Shown here piece by piece: positions 25,949 through 34,239 of a DNA stretch of 64,000 bases. The position numbers were made by a program, and so were the translations under genes. This stretch comes from Neobacillus sp. PS2-9 (lineage in GTDB: Bacteria; Bacillota; Bacilli; Bacillales; Cytobacillaceae). Within the stretch, counting starts at the first letter, position 1, and every line of letters starts with the position of its first letter. The stretch covers positions 4,544,501 to 4,608,500 of the forward strand of contig NZ_CP133269.1 in assembly GCF_030915525.1 (NCBI RefSeq). The letters are read 5' to 3'. The notes under the pieces were generated by a model. It had not been told where the DNA came from. It was given only the letters and a program-made list of their open reading frames with translations, and ran no database searches.

Positions 25949-26458
25949 ATGGGGATGTCTGAGTATTATCAAAAACTACGTGAAAAAGTAGGGAATGAGT
26001 TAATTTTTATGCCAAGTATTGCCGGAATCGTTCGGAATACGGTTGGAGAAATTCTGTTACAGAATAAAGGGAATGGCGAAAAATGGAGTCTTCCTGCAGG
26101 GGCCATTGAGCTTGGAGAAGCACCAGCTGAAGCGGTAGTCCGTGAAGTATGGGAAGAGACAGGATTACTTGTTGTCCCGAGAAAACTACTAGGCGTTTTT
26201 GGCGGAAAAGAATACCGTTATCAATATCCTAACGGTCATCAGGTCGAATATAACATCTTTATGTTTGAATGTGAGATTCAGAGTGGGGAGCTAAATCCAA
26301 TCGATAACGAAACAGCTGAACTCCGCTATTTTCACCCAGACGATATGCCTGAACTGGCCCTGCCTTACCCAAAGCATTTATTTTCACAAGCAGGGAATGC
26401 TGAATTGTATTTTCAGTGGGATAAAGAGTGGTTAACTAGACTTTCTCTAAGAGACTAA
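25949..26458 (+). CDS. Nudix hydrolase
   Basis: About 169 residues. The Nudix box is complete: GAIELGEAPAEAVVREVWEETGL (about residues 52-74), matching GX5EX7REUXEEXGU. A beta-rich N-terminus (FMPSIAGIVRNTVGEILLQNK) and DDMPELALPYPKH at the C-terminus are typical of the small Bacillus Nudix proteins that act on (deoxy)nucleoside diphosphate derivatives. Substrate unknown. ATG 25949 has AAGGTGG 8 bases upstream, preferred over GTG 25937. A terminator-like hairpin follows. Confidence 0.92.
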   Translation: MGMSEYYQKLREKVGNELIFMPSIAGIVRNTVGEILLQNKGNGEKWSLPAGAIELGEAPAEAVVREVWEETGLLVVPRKLLGVFGGKEYRYQYPNGHQVEYNIFMFECEIQSGELNPIDNETAELRYFHPDDMPELALPYPKHLFSQAGNAELYFQWDKEWLTRLSLRD

Positions 26459-26460
26459 AC

Positions 26461-26487
26461 AGCCCCCTTCAGTTGGAAGGGGGTTCT
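26461..26487. terminator. Bidirectional hairpin terminator
   Basis: CCCCCTTC, loop AGTTG, GAAGGGGG followed by TTCT, between the convergent Nudix and anti-sigma-like genes. Confidence 0.7.
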
Positions 26488-26512
26488 ACTGTATAACAGA
26501 AAAATTTACACC

Positions 26513-27541
26513 CTAGTACGGAAAATCCTTCCCACTCTTATCGCGGACAATGACCACATACGGCTGTTTTCCTACCTTTGCCTTCACGTCTTCACTGTCG
26601 AGAAACGCCTTTATCTCGTAACGAATTTTCCCAACCGTCTCTTTCGCCCCTTCATCCGAAGCAGTCATACTAGTTTTAATTACAATCTTTACCTTTTCAG
26701 GCTTATACGAATAAGCATATCCAGAGACTTTGTACTCCTTCTTCAAGGCAAGCCCTTCGTGGATGCTTCTCAAATATTCCATCCACATACCCTCACGCTT
26801 GTTGTTCTCTACATCTACCACATCCATTTGAACCTCTTTATCTGAACCATTCACTTTTGCAAGTTCAATCGTGGCCTTCTGGATTTCATCAACACGCTTC
26901 TCTGTCAAAGGAATACTCACTTCAATTTTCGGGTTATACGGATTTACACTGATAATGTCATAACCAGAAGCTCTCAGCCCTTCTTCAATCTTCGATCCAA
27001 GCTGCGTCATTTGTTTCTCTTCTTCCGTCTCTTTTACAACTCCTGGAATAAACGAAGTCACATTTATTTCGTACGAATCGTATCCTTTACTTTTCAGAAT
27101 ATCCTCAACAATCCCTGTGATTTTTCCCCTTTCCCGATCCGCATCCTTTTCGGAACCTTCCAACCGAATCTCAAACAATACCTTTTCACCCGGGGTCATG
27201 CCAAGAGATAGATTCTTATATCCCTCCTTCTCCAAAGCATCATGGATGAGCTCGTAAGCCGGTTTTGTTTGGAACACCTGCCCCAAATACGGAATCTTCG
27301 AAGCCATTTCCGCTATCGATGGATTTAGGAAGGCAGAACCTGTCAAGATACCTAGACCCACGACTGCTGCTGCAGCAAAATGGAATTTCCTATTGCGCCT
27401 TTTTTTCACAACTGGGATTTCTTGAACGTTTGTCACCTTCGATTCCTCCTTGATATTCTTAGCAAAATCATAAAGGGAAGAAGGAACCTGAATTTTTTCC
27501 ATATCTTCCTCAATTTCTTTCTTCAATAACTCATCCATCAT
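26513..27541 (-). CDS. DUF4030/DUF4179-type membrane protein, putative anti-sigma
   Basis: 342 residues. A basic cytoplasmic N-terminus of about 50 residues is followed by a membrane segment (FHFAAAAVVGLGILTGSAFL, about 53-72). A long extracytoplasmic region has two similar halves (GMTPGEKVLFEIRLEGSE and GYAYSYKPEKVKIVIKTS), as in DUF4030 proteins. The ATG overlaps the TAA of the upstream ECF sigma gene by one base (TAATG), so the two are translationally coupled. It probably holds that sigma factor inactive; this is inference from context. Confidence 0.78.
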   Translation of the reverse strand: MMDELLKKEIEEDMEKIQVPSSLYDFAKNIKEESKVTNVQEIPVVKKRRNRKFHFAAAAVVGLGILTGSAFLNPSIAEMASKIPYLGQVFQTKPAYELIHDALEKEGYKNLSLGMTPGEKVLFEIRLEGSEKDADRERGKITGIVEDILKSKGYDSYEINVTSFIPGVVKETEEEKQMTQLGSKIEEGLRASGYDIISVNPYNPKIEVSIPLTEKRVDEIQKATIELAKVNGSDKEVQMDVVDVENNKREGMWMEYLRSIHEGLALKKEYKVSGYAYSYKPEKVKIVIKTSMTASDEGAKETVGKIRYEIKAFLDSEDVKAKVGKQPYVVIVRDKSGKDFPY

Positions 27542-28092
27542 TATGAATTCACCCCTATCATCTGATTTTCTAGTAATCTTTTTTTCAAGGCGTTCCGTGC
27601 CCTTCGCAGTTGGGATTTTACTGTGGAACTATTGATTCCAAGTAGATCAGACACTTCCTGAATGGTAAGTTCTTGATAATAATAAAGAAGAAGAACATTT
27701 CGGTAATCCCTGTTCTCTAGAGACGATATGCCCTTTTTAATCTCATTTTCCGTTTCCTCTTTTATCACGCTATCCACCACACCCTGCTCATCCCTCAGGT
27801 ATTCTATTTCAAGCGAAGCTTCTCTCAATCTTCCATTCTTCCTCAAAACATCAATCGACCGGTGTGAGACCAGCTTGTAAAACCATGTGGTAAAATAAGT
27901 GATTTCCTTCCCGCTCATAATGTTTCGGTAGGCTTCAATCATTGCGTTTTGTACGACTTCTTCCGCCTGTTCCTTCGAGCGCAGAATCGAATAACTGGTA
28001 CGATATCCTTTTTCAATCAACGGATGAATGAGTTCAGCAAACGCTGAGTCCTCTCCATTTTGGATCCGATCGATCAGCTTTTTCTGATCCAT
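27541..28092 (-). CDS. ECF RNA polymerase sigma factor
   Basis: A 183-residue ECF sigma factor (SigV/SigY-like size). Region 2 contains YSILRSKEQAEEVVQNAMIEAYRNI and FTTWFYKLVSHRSIDVLRK, and region 4 contains NRDYRNVLLLYYYQELTIQEVSDLLGINSSTVKSQLRRARNALKK. Strong SD (AAGGAGGTG) before ATG 28092. It is paired with the coupled membrane protein downstream. A plausible ECF promoter lies about 50-70 bases upstream, suggesting autoregulation. Confidence 0.94.
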   Translation of the reverse strand: MDQKKLIDRIQNGEDSAFAELIHPLIEKGYRTSYSILRSKEQAEEVVQNAMIEAYRNIMSGKEITYFTTWFYKLVSHRSIDVLRKNGRLREASLEIEYLRDEQGVVDSVIKEETENEIKKGISSLENRDYRNVLLLYYYQELTIQEVSDLLGINSSTVKSQLRRARNALKKRLLENQMIGVNS

Positions 28093-28130
28093 GATAGAAG
28101 CACCTCCTTCTTTATTTCATTGTTATTACC

Positions 28131-28163
28131 TTTTAGGCGACCGTGACGCCATTTAGGTTGCAT
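28131..28163 (-). promoter_or_regulatory. Candidate ECF-type promoter
   Basis: On the minus strand GCAACCT is followed about 16 bases later by CGGTCG, resembling the AAC...CGTC layout of ECF promoters, and lies about 50-70 bases before the sigma gene. Weak consensus match; proposed only from position and spacing. Confidence 0.35.
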
Positions 28164-28329
28164 CTTTTTGAAAAAATATATAAAAAAGTGCCAATGGGTA
28201 TCCATATCAAGGGTAGACTTCATCTATTCGTTTTGGAAAAAAGTAGTTCTCCCACAAATAGAGAGTAATAGAGGACAGTTTTTTTATTTTAGAGTAAGAT
28301 GTAGAAGGAAATTTAATATATTGAGAGAA

Positions 28330-28541
28330 AATTCTACAAAATTGGGGAGGAATTCTACAAAATTTTAATTTATTCTACAAAATCGGGGTTGGATTCTACA
28401 AAGTTTGGAAATCAATTCCCAATTTCACCTCAAAATGACTGATTCCCAGAGTTATTCTACAAAGTCGAGAGCGAATTCTACAAAATTTCAACTTATTCTA
28501 CAAATTCAAGAGGGAATTCTACAAAAGATGGAAATCACCTT
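28330..28541. repeat. 21-bp phased array F (word ATTCTACAAAAT)
   Basis: Eight copies of ATTCTACAAA in two blocks of four. Spacing in each block is 21, 20, 21 bases; the blocks are separated by about 61 bases (close to three units). Each block ends with TGGAAATCA(A/C)..TTCC, so the four-unit block itself looks duplicated. Same word as array G on the opposite strand. It starts past the terminator of the DUF2164 gene. Noncoding. Confidence 0.92.
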
Positions 28542-28567
28542 CCAATCTATTGAAAATCACCTATAAA

Positions 28568-28597
28568 AATAAAAAGCAGAGCTACACGCCCTGCTTA
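28568..28597 (-). terminator. Rho-independent terminator
   Basis: On the minus strand AAGCAGGGCG, loop, AGCTCTGCTTTTTATTTT, just past the DUF2164 stop codon. Confidence 0.8.
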
Positions 28598-28608
28598 GAT
28601 AAACAATA

Positions 28609-28854
28609 TTATCTCTTTAATGGTCTCTCCAGTGTTAAAATCTCATCCTCAAGAGACGCATATCGCTCCTCTACCACACGTTTCACATCAAAAACTGCCG
28701 CATTATAAAAATGTGGCGCAAGTGTCTCCTTCACAAAATCTAACACTCTTTCTGCTGCAAATTCAGAAAGTTCTTCGTCCCTCTCATCAGAAAAGAAAGA
28801 TTGAATGTCAGAGATCATTACCTGTTGCTGCTCTTTTGTTAGTTTAAAAAACAT
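28609..28854 (-). CDS. DUF2164 family protein
   Basis: 81 residues, starting MFFKLTKEQQQVMISDIQSFFSDERDEELSEFAAERVLDFV and ending AVFDVKRVVEERYASLEDEILTLERP. The layout matches DUF2164, a small acidic family of unknown function. Stand-alone gene with its own terminator. Confidence 0.85.
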   Translation of the reverse strand: MFFKLTKEQQQVMISDIQSFFSDERDEELSEFAAERVLDFVKETLAPHFYNAAVFDVKRVVEERYASLEDEILTLERPLKR

Positions 28855-28951
28855 CTTAGCCCACTCCTTACAGTTTCAATACTGTCACTATACCTGTGAA
28901 AATATGAAAATTATAGGCTATATTTTTACAAAAGTTTGTGTCAACCACTCG

Positions 28952-29788
28952 TTATAGATTTTCAACCTGCTTATCTAACCAATGAATCATATCCTCAAAA
29001 AAATGTTCCCGCTCTAAATCATCAAACGGCCGGTGCCTCATATGAGGGTATTCATATTTCTGTTTGTTTGGAGAAGAAACGGTATCAAAGAAATGGTGAA
29101 GCTTCTCAGGAGGCGTTAGCTCATCTTCCAGTCCAAACTGTAATAAAATAGGCAGTTTAATAGATTTTGCCTCATTCGCTAACCGAGCCACTGTTCGCAT
29201 TAGACCACGCCCCAACCCAGGTGTGACCACATCATGGCGTAACTCATCCGCGGCTAGTCTATCAAGTTCCTCAGGATCCTTCGTTAATATTTGCGGGTTA
29301 CCCGTCTTGACGATACTATAATCCGGTTTAAGTTTCCCCATTAACGTTATAAGAATTCTCTCTGAAGGCGTAACCTCATACGAAATAGCTGGAGAAATGG
29401 CAACCATTCCTGCCAGTCCTTCACCATAATCCAATGTATAATCAAGGACAATCACTCCACCAATGCTATGCCCCACAATGAATAGTGGCAGGGCAGGCAT
29501 CTCAGGGGCTACCAGCTTTCGAAATTCATGTAAATCATTCCTATATTCCGCCCACTCTTTAATATATCCCCTTTTACCCGTACTTTTCCCATGTCCACGC
29601 AAATCAAATCCATACACTAAATAATCCTGACTCGCTAGGCTGTTACTAAGGTTTTGCAAACCGCCACTATGATCCCCATGACCATGTACTAAAATAACAG
29701 CCGCTTTTGGAGCTGCAACCTTTGGATACAGAACTTGATAAAATAATTCCGCTCCGTTGGCACCTTTAAATTTCCCCTCTTTTTTCAT
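28952..29788 (-). CDS. Alpha/beta hydrolase (lysophospholipase/monoacylglycerol lipase-like)
   Basis: 278 residues. LVHGHGDHSGGLQNL (oxyanion hole, about 35-49), GFDLRGHGKSTGKRG, nucleophile elbow FIVGHSIGGVIVLDY (Ser about 107), Asp in LLQFGLEDELTPPEKLH and a late His in YPHMRHRPFDDLERE together give the serine hydrolase triad. The arrangement resembles PldB-like monoacylglycerol lipases; the lipid substrate is inferred. No signal peptide, so cytoplasmic. GGGAG precedes ATG 29788. Confidence 0.88.
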   Translation of the reverse strand: MKKEGKFKGANGAELFYQVLYPKVAAPKAAVILVHGHGDHSGGLQNLSNSLASQDYLVYGFDLRGHGKSTGKRGYIKEWAEYRNDLHEFRKLVAPEMPALPLFIVGHSIGGVIVLDYTLDYGEGLAGMVAISPAISYEVTPSERILITLMGKLKPDYSIVKTGNPQILTKDPEELDRLAADELRHDVVTPGLGRGLMRTVARLANEAKSIKLPILLQFGLEDELTPPEKLHHFFDTVSSPNKQKYEYPHMRHRPFDDLEREHFFEDMIHWLDKQVENL

Positions 29789-29819
29789 CCGCGCTCCCGC
29801 CTTTGACCTCTATTTTCAC

Positions 29820-30920
29820 TCAATCTGGTAATTTCACGCTATAATGCCTCATGGATCTTGGTACCCCTTTTATTTCAAGAACTCCATTATAGATTAGATG
29901 TCTAATTCTATATTCTAAATAAAAGTCACCCACGATTTCTTCCATCCGGTGAAGTGCTTCACCTATTACTCTCCCCGTACGAATAAAATCTTTCTTTTTT
30001 TGCTTTTTATGTAATTCATTAATTACTTCTATGATGAGTGCATCAAAGTAGTCATCTGGCACGCTAGTTACCTTCCCATTTTTCCATAGACGAAGTACTT
30101 CTTTTGTTTGCACAAGTATTTCCCATTCTTTCTTTAAAATCATCCGTTCCTCCCGAATTAATGGGTTGGCGGCTTGAGTCTTTTCAAATAAGAATCTTAA
30201 CACATTTGGGTTTAGTATACTCGAATATAACCTCTCATCTTTGGCGCCCATCCATTGTTCAAAAAGTTCTGTTGTATTTAGAACAAAGACCTGATTGGTT
30301 TTGTTTCTCATTAAATGAAGGAAAAAACGGAGGCCTGTTTGTTCGTTTCCATTGTTGGCTGTCCAAATGTAAATAGGAACACCCTCGGGTATATCCTCTA
30401 TTTCTAGCAGCGCCTTAGTAAAATTATTTTCTAGTTCATACTCATCCTGTTCTAAGTTAATATTGTCATTCATCCATTCATGGCGATAAGCTTGTCCACT
30501 CTTTTTATCCAGCTTCCATACCGGTCCGATTGAAAAATAATCTTGAAATGGTATCACCGTTTTTGGCCGCTCTAGCCCCACCTTTAAAGCCCCCGCAGTG
30601 GATGCGGAAGAAACCAGATGTACCGGGCCATCTTTCTCAAGGGAATAGGCACCTTTTCTTTGTTTACGAATGAGTTCATTTATTTTTCCTACCATGAAGT
30701 TAACGTGACTTTGGCTTATAAAATATCCCCGACCTTCAAGAGGACTATTTTCTTCATGATTAAATCCCTCAAAACTATCTGTAATTTCGTATGTTTCCCA
30801 TTCTCCTTGGTGAGACAACTCCGCAGTAGTTATATAGTCATCTCCTTGAATTTTATAAACATACACAACATTCGGCTCTTCGAAAAAATAGATGTATGGA
30901 AAGGTATTTCTCGCTTTCAT
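29820..30920 (-). CDS. DUF1835 and DUF3658 domain protein
   Basis: About 366 residues. The middle holds DUF1835 (VHLVSSASTAGALKVGL, about 105-121, through VFVLNTTELF). The C-terminus is DUF3658 (RTGRVIGEALHRMEEIVGDFYLEYRIRHLIYNGVLEIKGVP, about 313-353). This pair is common in Bacillus proteins of unknown function. The N-terminal 90 residues are an additional region. ATG 30920 has AAGGGGTGG upstream and is preferred over 30947. Divergent from the HAD gene. Confidence 0.82.
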   Translation of the reverse strand: MKARNTFPYIYFFEEPNVVYVYKIQGDDYITTAELSHQGEWETYEITDSFEGFNHEENSPLEGRGYFISQSHVNFMVGKINELIRKQRKGAYSLEKDGPVHLVSSASTAGALKVGLERPKTVIPFQDYFSIGPVWKLDKKSGQAYRHEWMNDNINLEQDEYELENNFTKALLEIEDIPEGVPIYIWTANNGNEQTGLRFFLHLMRNKTNQVFVLNTTELFEQWMGAKDERLYSSILNPNVLRFLFEKTQAANPLIREERMILKKEWEILVQTKEVLRLWKNGKVTSVPDDYFDALIIEVINELHKKQKKKDFIRTGRVIGEALHRMEEIVGDFYLEYRIRHLIYNGVLEIKGVPRSMRHYSVKLPD

Positions 30921-31023
30921 CGCAATCCACCCCTTGTTTTTCAGCACACTAAATAATTCCTTTTTCTTTCATTCTATGTTACTGTCTTTAAAAAACAAAA
31001 CATTTTTACAAAGAGGGATATTT

Positions 31024-31608
31024 ATGAACATACTTTGGGATTTCGACGGGACTCTTTTTGATACCTATCCAGCATTGGTGGAGGGTTTCATCAGCTTAAG
31101 TAAACAAGATTTAGACCGCACAGAAGTGTTGAAATGGCTAAAAAAAGACTCCAAAACGGCATTTAAACATTATGGAATCGATGAGAGCCAACGAGAGGAA
31201 TACACACGATTACATAACTATTATTCAAAAAATGAAAGCACACCCTTTGAGCAATTAGAAGAGGTCCTTTCATCTGTTGAAAATAATATTATTGTTACTC
31301 ATCGGGATAAGGAGTCGACGATCTTTCTTCTTGAAAAATACAATTTGAAAAAGTATTTTACAGAAGTGGTTTCGGTTGAAGAGCAAGGATTTACGAGAAA
31401 ACCCCATAGTGCTTCATATGAGTATGTACTAAAAAGTCACCGTATCGATTTAGTTGTGGGCGACCGTGACTTAGATTTGATTCCGGCTAGAAAGTTAAAC
31501 ATTAAAACCGTAGCCTTTCAAAACCAAGATATTGAAGCTGATTTTCATATAGACAGCTATGCTGATTTTATTCCATTGGTTCTTAACCAGCTAAAAAAAA
31601 CCCTTTGA
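31024..31608 (+). CDS. HAD-superfamily phosphatase
   Basis: 194 residues. Motif I is ILWDFDGTLFDTYPAL (nucleophile Asp about residue 7), motif II is NNIIVTHRD, a Lys lies in GFTRKPHS and motif IV is DLVVGDRDLDLIPAR. This matches phosphoglycolate phosphatase-like HAD subfamily IA proteins; the substrate is unknown. ATG 31024 has AGAGGGATA upstream; upstream in-frame starts have no ribosome site. Divergent from the DUF1835 gene, with a terminator overlapping its end. Confidence 0.9.
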   Translation: MNILWDFDGTLFDTYPALVEGFISLSKQDLDRTEVLKWLKKDSKTAFKHYGIDESQREEYTRLHNYYSKNESTPFEQLEEVLSSVENNIIVTHRDKESTIFLLEKYNLKKYFTEVVSVEEQGFTRKPHSASYEYVLKSHRIDLVVGDRDLDLIPARKLNIKTVAFQNQDIEADFHIDSYADFIPLVLNQLKKTL

Positions 31609-31633
31609 TCAGATAGATCAAGGGGGTTTATTT
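31597..31633 (+). terminator. Rho-independent terminator
   Basis: AAACCCTTTGATC, loop AGATA, GATCAAGGGGGTTTATTTT, overlapping the HAD gene stop. Confidence 0.88.
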
Positions 31634-31636
31634 TCC

Positions 31637-31713
31637 AATCAAACGTTTGATTAGTTTCGCGAACCCTTACATATCAGGGGCTCCAGGATTTTAATCAAAC
31701 GTTTGATTAGTTT
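31637..31713. repeat. K palindromes, two copies
   Basis: Two AATCAAACGTTTGATTAG elements 55 bases apart, with the partner hairpin AACCCTT...AGGGGCT between. The second element supplies the TAA stop codon of the minus-strand gene at 31707. Sits between convergent genes. Confidence 0.93.
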
Positions 31714-32042
31714 TTCTGGCTTTCTGATACCAACTCACTTTGAGAATAATAACGAACAGGTTTGCCTGCATGATTCGCATATTCAATTTCTTTCCTGGTA
31801 CTACTTCCAATATAACCATTAACATCAATAATAAAAATTTCATCCGCCAAATCAATTTTTCGAAAATGAATTGTAGCAAATAGTTCTTCTTGTTCCTTTG
31901 TTATTTCTATGCCTTCACTCTGCTCAAAGAAGCCTAGACTAATCACAACGTTCCCTTTCAGTGTCAGATAGGCATTTGCTTTTTCAAATTGCTCTTTAAA
32001 TTTAGTAGAACCGCATAACGTTATGACCTTCACTAACTCCAA
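31707..32042 (-). CDS. Nucleoside 2-deoxyribosyltransferase-like protein
   Basis: About 111 residues. KVITLCGSTKFKEQFEKANAYLTLKGNVVI, DEIFIIDVNGYIGSSTRKEIEYA and GKPVRYYS give the Rossmann-like layout of the nucleoside 2-deoxyribosyltransferase superfamily, with the catalytic Glu plausibly in RKEIEYA. The DLAD/GSST stretch is the conserved phosphate/ribose binding patch. Specific substrate unknown. The start is uncertain: TTG 32042 is given, and GTG 32033 has GGAG only 3 bases ahead. The stop codon comes from a K palindrome. Confidence 0.75.
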   Translation of the reverse strand: MELVKVITLCGSTKFKEQFEKANAYLTLKGNVVISLGFFEQSEGIEITKEQEELFATIHFRKIDLADEIFIIDVNGYIGSSTRKEIEYANHAGKPVRYYSQSELVSESQKN

Positions 32043-32073
32043 CCCACTTTCTTGTTATCCCTAAGTTCAAAAT

Positions 32074-32256
32074 CTACTCTTTAAACTTCATAGGGTTTTC
32101 AATTCGTATCGAAAGTACCTCTCCGCAATTCAAACAAAAAGTATAAATCTTATTTGAACCCATTGAAAATTTCTTATTTAACGGTTTTACTGGCATAAAA
32201 TCCGTGCCTTCTGCTACCTCTTCACTATTACACTTCAGACATTTATTCTCCTTCAA
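32074..32256 (-). CDS. Small zinc-ribbon protein
   Basis: About 60 residues with two Cys pairs, CLKC near the N-terminus and CLNC about residue 43, typical of the small zinc-ribbon proteins often labelled TFIIIB-like in Bacillus. The DFMPVKPLNKK stretch between them is conserved in that group. TTG 32256 with AAGGAG 9 bases upstream is chosen; the longer frame from 32319 overlaps an upstream terminator and is unlikely. Confidence 0.65.
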   Translation of the reverse strand: MKENKCLKCNSEEVAEGTDFMPVKPLNKKFSMGSNKIYTFCLNCGEVLSIRIENPMKFKE

Positions 32257-32321
32257 CCTTACCAACTCCTTCTGTTTTCTATAAAAATAGACGATCTTTT
32301 CACTTAATAGTTTCGACAAAT

Positions 32322-32348
32322 AAAAAACGCCACCTGAACAGGTAGCGT
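32322..32348 (-). terminator. Rho-independent terminator
   Basis: On the minus strand ACGCTACCTG, loop TT, CAGGTGGCGTTTTTT, directly after the membrane-protein gene. Confidence 0.9.
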
Positions 32349-32812
32349 CATCTCCATTTTCCCACTTTCTTCTGTATCAATATCTGAAATCCATAAATAA
32401 TGAAAGAATAGCTAATGAAGGTTAGAAATATGTGTAATGGCTTAAATTTAATTAATTTAAACAGTTTTCCCTTTTGATAAAGATACGTTAATGGAAAGGA
32501 AAAAAGTGAATCCATTAGTAGATTAGCGAGAAAATATCGTTTTAAATTCCCGAAGGTAAAGTGAAAAATCCATAACGTTCCTACAAAAAAAGGCCCAAAA
32601 ATAAAACTGCAATCGTTTAGCAGTCTTGCTTTCCAACCACCCGAACTATTCCACCATTTTAATGGACCCGCCAATAAACACATTCCGCACACAAGGACCG
32701 AAGCGAAAATAGAAACGGGTAAATAGTGTTTAAATGACCTCTTTGGGAGAAATATAATGGAAATCCACGGTAACGTAAGCTGAAGAATCCTAATGATCAT
32801 AGGCATAAACAC
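32348..32812 (-). CDS. Hypothetical membrane protein
   Basis: 154 residues with four to five hydrophobic segments (about 5-22, 28-50, 70-90, 95-112 and 125-145) and a basic, aromatic-rich sequence including KWWNSSGGWKARLLNDCSFIFGPF. Resembles unassigned four/five-helix Bacillus membrane proteins; no function recognised. Start GTG 32812 or ATG 32806 (GGGGG upstream serves either). Ends in a strong terminator. Confidence 0.7.
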   Translation of the reverse strand: MFMPMIIRILQLTLPWISIIFLPKRSFKHYLPVSIFASVLVCGMCLLAGPLKWWNSSGGWKARLLNDCSFIFGPFFVGTLWIFHFTFGNLKRYFLANLLMDSLFSFPLTYLYQKGKLFKLIKFKPLHIFLTFISYSFIIYGFQILIQKKVGKWR

Positions 32813-32921
32813 ATTTCCCCCTTTTCAGCTTACTTTTCCCTTCTGGGATGGGAATCATTCTATATTTTTACTTACTGACCAATAAATTACCTTCCTTGGG
32901 CAAAGACACCCGCTTAAAGAA

Positions 32922-33050
32922 AAAGCGGCTTACCAATTAGTTAAGCCGTTCTCTTTTGGAGTACCCACATAGGAAAAAGTATATATAATAACAAGTATAA
33001 AAGCAGTGGATTTCACACCCGAATTCGCACTTCTTTTAGCATTAGTAAGA
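32922..33050. repeat. Degenerate repeats L and N
   Basis: 32922-32969 holds GCGGCTTACCAATTAGTTAAGCCGTTCTCTTTTGGAGTACCC split over two elements (family L, also at 34365 and 35886). It is followed by ACATAGGAAAAA...ACAAGTATAAAAGCAGTGGA and a partner CACTTCTTTTAGCAT (family N, second copy at 33602). Together with neighbouring sequence this accounts for most of the 358-base gap before the next frame. Confidence 0.75.
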
Positions 33051-33170
33051 GGTGATGTATTGTAAAATTAGTAAAGAAACTTATTGCACTAACGGGGCAG
33101 GTTAGTAGAAGAAAGAAAACGGATTTTTTTCATGGAAGTATAAAGTAATTGGTTGTTTGAGGTGGTTAAA

Positions 33171-33542
33171 TTGATTAAAAATATTGAACTAATAACGGAA
33201 GTAGCCCAAGAATTTACGCTTCAAAATATAAAGTTTATTGTTGGATTCTTTTTAAGTTTTAAAAGTGAATTATTAGAAGGTACTTCTTCACTGGATATTG
33301 ATTTTATTATTGAGGCTGCGGAAAAATAATATATTACGAGATTTCGCTTTTATTATCCTGAGAGTATAGACTTTGAGAGTGGTGGTCAATTTCACCAAAT
33401 TCACCTTGATATATACGATATTAGAGATTTAGGTTGGGAAAATAAGAATTATGAAGTAACAGATTATGAAAATGGCACAATCCATTTTTACTGTACGGAA
33501 GTTGAAGTGATTTCTGTTCAAGAAACGCATTATTTGATTTAA
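33171..33542 (+). pseudogene. Broken small gene with one in-frame stop
   Basis: TTG 33171 follows GAGGTGG and opens a 124-codon frame interrupted only by TAA at 33327-33329 (codon 53). Before it: IKNIELITEVAQEFTLQNIKF... ; after it: RFRFYYPESIDFESGGQFHQ... and HFYCTEVEVISVQE. No frameshift is needed, so the gene was lost by a point mutation or the stop is read through. The family is not recognised; the size and acidic, aromatic C-terminal half resemble small immunity-type proteins (weak inference). Confidence 0.6.
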
Positions 33543-33601
33543 CCTTTTTCAGCTAACAGGGGCAAAATTTTAAGAAGGATTATAATAGCTTTTGTCGTGC
33601 T

Positions 33602-33692
33602 CTTTTGGAGTACCCACATAGGAAAAAACATAAATATAAAAACAAGTATAAAAGCAGTGGAATTTCGTAAATGAAATAACACTGCTTTTAGC
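33602..33692. repeat. Repeat N, second copy
   Basis: CTCTTTTGGAGTACCCACAT, then GGAAAAA..., ACAAGTATAAAAGCAGTGGA and a perfect partner arm CACTGCTTTTAGCAT. AAAAGCAGTG and CACTGCTTTT form a 10-base stem. It is the direct repeat of 32955-33047 and probably acts as a terminator behind the broken gene. Confidence 0.8.
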
Positions 33693-33819
33693 ATTTTTAT
33701 AAGAAATGTAGTTGACTACATTCACCTACATTTCCTGAAATATACTTAAATTCTTTATTAACAAAAGTTAAAATATGGTATAATTAGTGTAAAATTACAC
33801 CCTTTTTAGGAGGTGTCTC

Positions 33820-34239
33820 ATGAAGGGATCCGTCTCTACAGTATTTAAAGGACTTCTGCTACTATCAATTTGGTTTTCAATTTTCGGCATTTCTGCTTTT
33901 GATGGAAGAGCGATATTAGAAGGATTTGCTCATTCGTTCTTTGAAGCAAAAAAATCTAGGGAATTAATTTATGTTACGACCATGCCCCTTTTGTTAGTGG
34001 TAGGTTTGATAATAGAGTTTATTATTTATTCGAGGAAAAAAAAGATATTCGATTCGTTTGTATATTCGGGGTACCTAAGTCTTGTAGTCATAGTAGGGAT
34101 GAGTTACTGGCTTCTTTTGTCGCTTGAGGATGGACTTGCCTTTATTGGTATCCTTGGTATGAGCATGGCGGCATTTGCTGTAATATCGATTGTCCAACTA
34201 GTTATTCTTTTTTTCTATAGATTTATCCAAAGTCAATAA
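33820..34239 (+). CDS. Hypothetical four-helix membrane protein
   Basis: 139 residues with four membrane segments (about 9-27, 52-71, 80-100 and 106-133) and a short basic loop RKKK between the second and third. Excellent SD (AGGAGG) before ATG 33820. No family recognised. One of three small membrane-protein genes in a repeat-rich island between 33 and 36 kb. Confidence 0.75.
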   Translation: MKGSVSTVFKGLLLLSIWFSIFGISAFDGRAILEGFAHSFFEAKKSRELIYVTTMPLLLVVGLIIEFIIYSRKKKIFDSFVYSGYLSLVVIVGMSYWLLLSLEDGLAFIGILGMSMAAFAVISIVQLVILFFYRFIQSQ

